Part shown: piece by piece, positions 57,546 through 64,000 of the stretch
Layout: every line of letters starts with the position of its first letter
How positions within the stretch are numbered: position 1 is the stretch's first letter
NCBI RefSeq assembly: GCF_963678635.1
Contig: NC_087068.1
Coordinates: forward strand, 52,910,213-52,974,212
DNA length: 64,000 nt
Source: Symsagittifera roscoffensis
Lineage: Eukaryota; Xenacoelomorpha; Acoela; Convolutidae
Reading direction: 5' to 3'
The notes under the pieces: model-generated
Database searches by the model: none
The model's input: only the letters and a program-made list of their open reading frames with translations
What the model was told of the DNA's origin: nothing
Made by a program: the position numbers and the translations under genes

Positions 57546-58320
57546 AACTTAATACCCAGTTATCCAGTGAAAATCAGTTATTAAGCGTTAATTTATTAAC
57601 AACAATTGTTTTCCTGTACATTTTCTCGTGATTCACTATCTTTTTGAATGTTAAATTGGCTAGTCGGATTTTGAAAAGCAGCAAGTTTTGTGCAAAAATA
57701 AATACAAAAATCAAATGAAATATAACCGAATGAAAAACTCGGAAAAGAGTAAAGGTAAAGGTAAGGTTCCTTGCCCAGTTTGAAAAAAAAATTCTTATCA
57801 ACAATTTTTCAAAAGAAAAGCTAGTTTTTTAAGAGTATTTTTTGTATTCAATTGAAAACTTTGGAAACATCATAAACTTAAATACTCAATAACTTTCTTT
57901 TTCTAAATTTTAAAAACTACTTAGTTTCTGCAACGCTATCTCTTGCAAATACTTTTTAGAAAAAAAAGTCTCTGAATAAAGGACACTTCTCAAGTGGAAA
58001 CTTTAGTTTGCTTAATTTAGTATAGACTGCAACAGCAGAAATGTTCTCAATTAGCTTTGCATTTAAGAATATCAGCAGTATTAAGGACGATTAACCATTA
58101 GACTTGTAGTCACGTGAAAGCATGTCTGTTCGAAGCGTTCACAGACGATTTCACAAGTTTCAAGTAGTCAGTGATATATTTGACTACTGCATATTGTTTC
58201 CTATTTATACTCAAATCAAAATCATTTATTCAAAAAATATAGTGCTTTTTTTGGTTTGCATATCAGTTAGGAATAATTCGGGTTGACCAAAAATAGTAAC
58301 AATACATTTTCTTATATAGA
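57546..58320. other. No recognisable feature
   Basis: AT-rich with short open frames only. Confidence 0.4.
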
Positions 58321-58328
58321 AAGATGAT

Positions 58329-59902
58329 AATCATACACTTTTCATGCAATTCCATAAGTACAGAAAAATGCATGAAAGGTCCATGTTTAGTGACTTTTCA
58401 TACATGGAAGTTTTATGACTACAATTTCCCTTAAACCAAACAATTTGATTTTTTTCACAATTTAATTTCTCAATTTTTTTGGTATGTGTTTGTGACCGAA
58501 CACAAGTGACATAAACCACAGTTCATTCAAAACTAGAGTTGTCAGAAATTTGATTGTCTTGCATTTACAATCCATTGGAAATGACCTGCATTTTATGAGC
58601 ATTTTTATACACAGACCATTAATGAAAGCATAAAACTTTTCGATATTGACAAAAGTTTCAAGGTTGTTTATTTTTAAAATTTGAACTTTTATACTATCAA
58701 ACACTAACCAAGGCATAAATAAACATGCCAAACAAAAGAAATAAGGGTTTTTAGCGTCTTTGAAAAAAAATTATCCAGAGAAACGGAATAAAATTCAATT
58801 AAAATTCAATCAAAGTTCAATCAAAGTCCAGGACTGCCCACAGTACAAAATTCGAATTGCGGTTGAAAAAAAAAAACAAAAAATTTTTATTGGGCATTTT
58901 CCGAATTATCAACATTTTCAACATAAGCGGAAATTTTTTGATTCACCTTTTTAAAAAAAAACGTTCCCTTTTTTAGTACAATACACTGAGTTTAATGCCA
59001 AAACAAGAAGAAAATCCTTTGTAAATTCGATGACACCATTTTAGGAAAAGGTATGAAAGTTGTATGATTAGAATTGTTTCATAGTCTTAGTTTATGGATT
59101 TGTATGACTAGCGTTTTTGGTCTATGGAGGTCAACTCGGGAACCATCTGAATTGCTTTCAGAAAACTTGAGACTAAGCTTGAATATTGTATCAAAAAATT
59201 ATTTGTTTTTGAAACTTTGTGTGCTTCAATAAAAAGCCAGTACAAAATGCCAAAATATAAAACTCCTGGGTTGACCTCCATAGACTAAAAATGCGAATCA
59301 TAGAATTCCATAAACTAAGTCTATGAAAAATCATACACTTTGCTATATTGGTGTCATTGATTTTTCAAAGAACTTTTTTCTTGCTTTGGCACAAAAATCG
59401 GTGTATCGTATTAATTAAAAAAGAAAAACTCTTTTTAACAAAAATGCTAATCATACAGTTTTCATGTACAAAAATTGTATGACTAGCATTTTTTTGATGG
59501 CGACAATGAAAATAGAAACTACCCCAAAAAATTTTTCTTCTTTTTCAACCGCAAATCGAACTTTTAAATCAAACAAACATTTTTCGAAAAAAAGCACGCA
59601 AAATTTATTTTCTGGTATGCATAACGCAGTCTTGGTTAAACAAAAATTAAATTGATGGATGCTGAAAAATTGAAAAAGTGATGTTGTCAGTATGTCATTT
59701 GTGATGATAACTCTTATCCAATGCAAGTAGTTTTCCATGCATTGTATATCCAAGACAATCAAATTTTTGTTGACTCTAGAACACATCGCAAAAACTTTGA
59801 GAAGTTAAATATAAAAAAAGTTGATTTTTCTGAAAAATCATTTATTATAGATCTTCAATGCAAATTTCTGTACTGATGGAATTGCATGAAAAGTGTATGA
59901 TT
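58329..59902. mobile_element. 1.57-kb element with perfect 27-bp terminal inverted repeats
   Basis: 58329-58355 and 59876-59902 are exact reverse complements over 27 bases (outer part AATCATACACTTTTCATG). Inside, a second inverted pair lies at about 59047-59150 and 59267-59340, with GTTGACCTCCATAGACTAAA, and a short one around 59446-59486 (TGCTAATCATACA...TGTATGACTAGCA). Two copies of a block coding for CKCKTIKFL-TTLVL-like peptides lie at 58495-58600 (minus) and 59695-59790 (plus). There is no transposase, so it is probably a non-autonomous DNA element or a nest of them. A target-site duplication was not evident. Confidence 0.65.
58495..58600 (-). other. Conserved block with SFPMDCKCKTIKFLTTLVLN peptide
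   Basis: Within the 89-codon minus frame 58731-58462. The plus-strand block at 40205-40300 gives SFPMGCKCKTIKPLVTLVLS in the same way, and a third, frame-damaged copy lies at 59695-59790. This is the part most alike among the copies. It could be an old coding exon carried by the element or a structured noncoding segment. Confidence 0.5.
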
Positions 59903-59909
59903 GCCATTT

Positions 59910-60870
59910 TTCTATACTTGAAAACGGTATAATTTGCGATTTAGGTCATTCCGGGCTGTTTGAATGGACAAAAAAACCTATTGATTTAAAGACCTATAAT
60001 AATTTTTACACAAAGTTCATTTTTTTGACAATTAATGGCTGAAACAACTTCCTAATCATTTAAAAAATTTGAATGTCAAAAATCTTTTTTTTTTCACATT
60101 CTAGGCTCAAGTTAAAAAACAATCAAAGTTTCGTCGAAATTTCGAAAAACTTGTTTTTGCAGTATTGGTCTGTGAGCTCAATCACTAGCGTGTCAAATTT
60201 CACGGAACGAGTTTCAGGAACTCTTCAGTGCTTTCCTTGAAAGAAACATTTTTCATTTCATATTAAGCCAGTGAATATATAAACCAGGCCACAAAAGTTT
60301 GTCTCAATGAAAAAGTGCTCAATTTTATCAAATTAGTAAACAAGCACTAAATTGCCAGTTTTGTTGTTTCTACTTACTTGGGGGGAAAATGTCCAAAAGA
60401 TTGCATCAACATTTTGCTTTCATTGCTGGCAATATAACTTGGTTGCCTATAAATTATTATACAAGAACTGAAGAATAGGTTATTCAAAAATAAACCCATT
60501 TGCTTTTTAAAGTTAGCAATCCAAGCAATCAAAATAAATTCAATATTTTTGCTCTTTTTTCAATATTCATGAAATAATCAGCAGGAAACAATTTTTTGTG
60601 AATTGTCTGTTTTGAGGACAATTTTGAACCACTTGTATTTCGAAGAGAACTTAGAATTTGAGCCTTTATTTTATTACGAACGACATCGATCAATCTGGAT
60701 TACCTACGTAATGATATTTATATTGCGAACCAAGTTTCGTTCAAAATATTAGTACAAATACGCAAAAAAGGTCTTTCAAAATACGCAATTTAAGGTGTGA
60801 TACGTTATTACTCAAACTGATACACCAGTCTGCTCTCTAAATTGCCTGTTTCAATGTCTCTTTTTGACAA
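59910..60870. other. No recognisable feature
   Basis: AT-rich. A palindromic or repeat match was not found. Confidence 0.4.
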
Positions 60871-60877
60871 CATTTCC

Positions 60878-61056
60878 TTATATATTCAGTATAATTTTTA
60901 AATAGACCATTAGCAATTTATCAGAACTACCCTCTTTGAAACTATCAGTACTACGTTTCAATGAATTACCAATGTAATCCCGGTCTGACACTGTCAGTTT
61001 ACTTCTCGTCGAATTGAACGAAACATCTAAGTTGAGCAAAGTTTTCACACTGATTA
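60878..61056 (-). CDS. Possible terminal exon, unrecognised
   Basis: After an AATAATCAG acceptor the minus frame reads SVKTLLNLDVSFNSTRSKLT, VSDRDYIGNSLKRSTDSFKE and GSSDKLLMVYLKII, ending in a stop at 60878. The composition is coding-like, polar and low in repeats. No family was recognised and the upstream exon is unknown. Confidence 0.35.
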
Positions 61057-61424
61057 TTTCAATTTTTATCGCTGAGAAAATTTCACGTCGCATGAACATA
61101 GTGCAGATGAGGAAAACTAGCCTTTTCAGAACCAAGTTACATTGGTTAGTCATTGAAACCAAACATTGATAGTTTTAGAGAGGTCAGCTCTGATCATTTA
61201 ATCTTGGTCTATGAAAAAAATTTCGGATTTTCGAATGGAATATTGCCCAAAATGGACATTGCAAACAGGCATTTTAGAGAATCAAATCCTCAGTTAGCAC
61301 TTAATTTTGTCCATTAGTGTATCTAAATTTGTGATGATATAGTTTTTAGATAGGAACTGATATTTCCCATATGAAAGGTTCTTGAGACATATGATTAATG
61401 CACAAAAATTTGTTGACAAGTTTC

Positions 61425-61607
61425 AGTTGTTCACCACGCCAGTTGAGCTATGACAGCAAAAAGCTTTCTAGGTTTTTCCTAGAGTACATTTTTCAATATT
61501 TAGAAGTCTCTTTCATTATGGATCGAAAAACGAGCTCGCTTGAGACAAATCGAAGCTTGACTGTTTCGCAAAAGAATCTTGGACATGAAATAAGTGAAAT
61601 TGTTTAA
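61425..61607 (+). CDS. Possible terminal exon, unrecognised
   Basis: Follows CAAGTTTCAG. It reads SPRQLSYDSKKLSRFFLEYI, FQYLEVSFIMDRKTSSLETN and RSLTVSQKNLGHEISEIV, then a stop. The last 30 residues look coding. No homology was recognised. Confidence 0.3.
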   Translation, partial: SCSPRQLSYDSKKLSRFFLEYIFQYLEVSFIMDRKTSSLETNRSLTVSQKNLGHEISEIV

Positions 61608-61655
61608 CCAGTGGTCTTTAAAAGCCTTAGTTTTTTTTTCAGAAAACCAACTGTT

Positions 61656-61842
61656 TCAAAACTCAACTCTTTTAACCCCAAAAAGCATGTTCAAAGACAG
61701 AGGTGCGCCGTCAAGGCACTTAAAATTGTAATAAACCGAAGCCAAATAAATTGCTTTCCAAAAACTTCGTGACCCAAATTTAAGCAGACAGTATCGCGAT
61801 GTGAACAAACTTTGAGATGGCGTATCAGCAGCTGCTTGTCTG
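61656..61842 (-). CDS. Possible exon, unrecognised
   Basis: After the acceptor TTTTTCTCCAG the minus frame reads QAAADTPSQSLFTSRYCLLK, FGSRSFWKAIYLASVYYNFK and CLDGAPLSLNMLFGVKRVEF, then a stop. A second minus frame (LLIRHLKVCSHRDTVCLNLG) is also open over the same bases, so the true frame is uncertain. Confidence 0.3.
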
Positions 61843-61859
61843 GAGAAAAACACAAGTGA

Positions 61860-62285
61860 AAAACAAAATCAAGCAAATCAAAAGATTTTCACTTCAACTC
61901 ATAGTTTCCACGTCGCTTTTCGTTGGTTTGGTATTTCAAAAAAGCACGGAAACTTTTTGAGCACATGTGCATTATGATTTAATAAAACATACATGTTGAA
62001 TGTTGATTATGATACTGTGCTGTTTTTGGGGAAAAAACGCTAGTATGCAACATGTTTCTGTGTTTTGTTTGATTAAACAATCAAAGGATATAGCAGGTAA
62101 AAACAAATTATTAGCTTCAAAAATGGTTCGTGATTAATATTTTTCACATTTTTTTAAACCAGTAACAGATTTTTCGCAACTTCAAATTTGTTCATATCTT
62201 GACAATGCGCGTCTCGATTTGCGTCACAAAATTTTCACGGTAGAAAATTTAGCTGATGTTTATGTGCTGCAAAATGTCAATGCTG
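61860..62285. other. No recognisable feature
   Basis: AT-rich spacer before the satellite. Confidence 0.4.
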
Positions 62286-62299
62286 CAAGTTACTTAGAT

Positions 62300-63540
62300 A
62301 ATTGTTTAATTACTAACAAGTCCATCCAATAACCAATTGACTCATAAAAATGTTGTTCTGATGAAGCTTTCCAAGCAAAGAAACAATGAACAATTTTAAA
62401 ATGAGCTATATCGTAAACCGGTTGGAAAACTTTAGGTTTCATAGAATGAATCGGTTTCCACAAAACTGAACTTTTTCTTTTTAAGCTGTTTAAGATATGA
62501 AACTTTGAAATATTTCTGCTTATTTCATAGAGCAAATAAATTTGCGAAAGAATTTAAGTTTTTCTAGGCAAGCTACTAAAGCATGAAAAATTTCACATTG
62601 TTTCATTGAGCGAACCAGATGGCAAGAAGTTTAAAGTTTCGTTAGCAAGCTTTTCAAGCTATGAAATACAATATTTCAAGTTAATTCACAGAGCAAACTG
62701 GTTCGCAAAAAAATTAATTTTTTTCTATGCTAGCTATTTAAAATATTTCCAGCTTTCCAAGTTTTTGTGATTGTTTTTGAGATTGTTTTAGTGCACGAAA
62801 AGTATAATTTGATCAAAGCAAACTAGTAGATCTATGAATTATTTCCAGTTATTTCATTGAGTGAAAAAATTCAGAAAAATTCAACTTTTTCTAAACAAGC
62901 TGTTTAAACTATGGAACTTTAAGTAATCCAAGTTAGTTCTAAAAGAAAAAGGATGGCAAACTGTTTTTTTTTGCTGAATCATTTCAAGTGATTTTAAATT
63001 TTTTTTCTTAGTTTTTCAACTAATTTTCTGGCGCGAGCTAATGAAGCAAGGAACTTCGAGAAAATCCTAGCTAAATCTTAGACCGAATCATTTCTGCAAT
63101 CAATTAAAACTATTTGAAACTTTTTAAATAACGACCTTTTGAAAAGTTTTGAATTAAATCATAGACTGACTCGGTTTGTGAAAAGCTTAAATTTTCCTCA
63201 GCAAGATTTTAAAGCTATGAAACTTTTAAAAATTTTAAGTTATTTCTTTATTCATAGACTAAATCAGTTCACGAAAAGTGTAAGTTTTTCGAAGCAAGCT
63301 AATCAAGCTATGAAACGTTGAAAATTTTTTATTTATTTCATAGACCGAATTGGTTCTCAAAAAGTCTAATTTTTTCTAAAGAAGGTTTAAAGCTAGGAAA
63401 ATTCAAAATTTTTCAAGATATTTCATAGACTGAGCCGGTTCGTGAAAAAGTTTCTCAGAGCAAGATTTTCAAGCTAAGAAACAATGAAACATTTCCTGGA
63501 CCGAATCGGTTCGGAAAATGTTCTTTCTTAGCATGGAGAT
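62300..63540 (+). repeat. ~88-bp tandem satellite
   Basis: Degenerate units built on TTTCATAGACCGAATCGGTT, then GCGAAAAAGTTTAA-TTTTTCTA, then AGCAAG(C)T-TTAAAGCTATGAA. Clear unit starts are near 62438, 62527, 62605, 62695, 63160, 63250, 63338 and 63424, giving a period close to 88 bp. 62740-63100 is more decayed. The 60-codon ORF at 63139-63321 is just satellite read in frame (HRL-x-F-x-KS repeated). Confidence 0.85.
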
Positions 63541-63804
63541 TGCTGTGATTCGTTTCAGACTGAAGTTTTGACAACCCCAGTTCCAGACAGAAATGAAATG
63601 AAGTTTTGGACAAAATTGGACAAGTACTGTCTAGCGTTGACGTTGGATCAAGTTTTCGTCCTCTGATGTTTGCTCTGAATGATTCTTAAACGTTACGCTC
63701 GATAGCCTTTTAAACATTGTCTCCTAATAAGTCCTAAGCATTGTGTTCTGTTAAAAATTGCGTCAAAAGCTCATTCGCACTTTCATTTAACATATAAGAC
63801 TAGC

Positions 63805-64000
63805 CAGGCTGCCTCCAATAATCAATTGGCTCGCAAAAAATTAGTTGCTGTTCTGATCAAGCCATCCAAGTAAAAAAAAACTTTGAACAATAACAATTTC
63901 AAGTTAAGCCATATCGTAAATCGGTTTGAAAAATTTTAGGCTTCATAGAACGAAATCTAAGCAAGCAATTCAAAGTATGAAACTTTGAGACATTTTCAAA
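63805..64000 (+). repeat. Second satellite block, runs off the window
   Basis: 63815-63960 repeats 62320-62470 (CAATTG-CTC, TGTTCTGAT-AAGC, CATATCGTAAA-CGGTT) and then enters satellite units again. The array therefore has a higher-order structure and continues beyond 64000. Confidence 0.8.

Noticed and set aside
59451-59786. 111-codon minus ORF
   Set aside because: It lies within the TIR element across its internal inverted pair. The related copy at 39.8-40.3 kb does not keep the frame.
63139-63321. 60-codon ORF with repeated peptide
   Set aside because: It is the 88-bp satellite read in frame.

Overview
This is an AT-rich eukaryotic (metazoan) window. Most of it is repeats and decayed mobile elements, with a few real exons. 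It has no bacterial operons and no rRNA or intact tRNA genes. The usable exons end in GT donors and begin after TTTTCAG/TTTTAG-type acceptors. That pattern, the CAP/SCP secreted-protein gene and the BEL/Pao and non-LTR retroelement remains fit a nematode genome. The assignment is an inference; no species is claimed.

Layout. 1-3.0 kb: a short tandem repeat, an array of ATAATGGATT-like words around a C/G-rich block, and a dead LINE reverse-transcriptase scrap. 3.0-6.8 kb: a decayed BEL/Pao LTR retrotransposon on the minus strand, from zinc knuckle/protease to the integrase C-terminal domain. 6.8-9.1 kb: two minus-strand copies of a small ORF family ('ORF127'). 9-15.8 kb: two tandem copies of a roughly 3-kb noncoding repeat ('element A'). 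15.8-19.3 kb: a gene-rich island with a decayed coding stretch, a possible R3H-like exon and a clear C2H2 zinc-finger exon. 19.3-27.2 kb: more element A in both orientations, with a 200-N assembly gap inside. The 7.5-12.7 kb and 22.7-27.2 kb regions are arms of one large inverted duplication. 26.9-37.2 kb: an array of ORF127 units interleaved with two copies of a broken, unrecognised coiled-coil gene.

The best gene is on the minus strand. Five exons between 56,545 and 38,385 join with all splice phases agreeing into 257 codons of a CAP (SCP/TAPS) protein. They are separated by repeat-filled introns, one of about 12 kb. That intron holds the second G-rich/ATAATGG compound locus (42-44.3 kb), MITE-like copies and a diverged 1.1-kb duplication (46.5-49.3 kb). 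A pair of inverted repeat arms (49.7-50.2 and 53.7-54.2 kb) flanks CAP exon 3. 56.9-64 kb holds a duplicated exon-like segment, a 1.57-kb element with perfect 27-bp terminal inverted repeats, some isolated exon-like ORFs and an ~88-bp tandem satellite running to the window end.

Candidates for something undescribed are the seven-copy ORF127 family, its repeated pairing with the coiled-coil gene, and the compound G-rich/ATAATGG loci. No function can be assigned to them from sequence alone.
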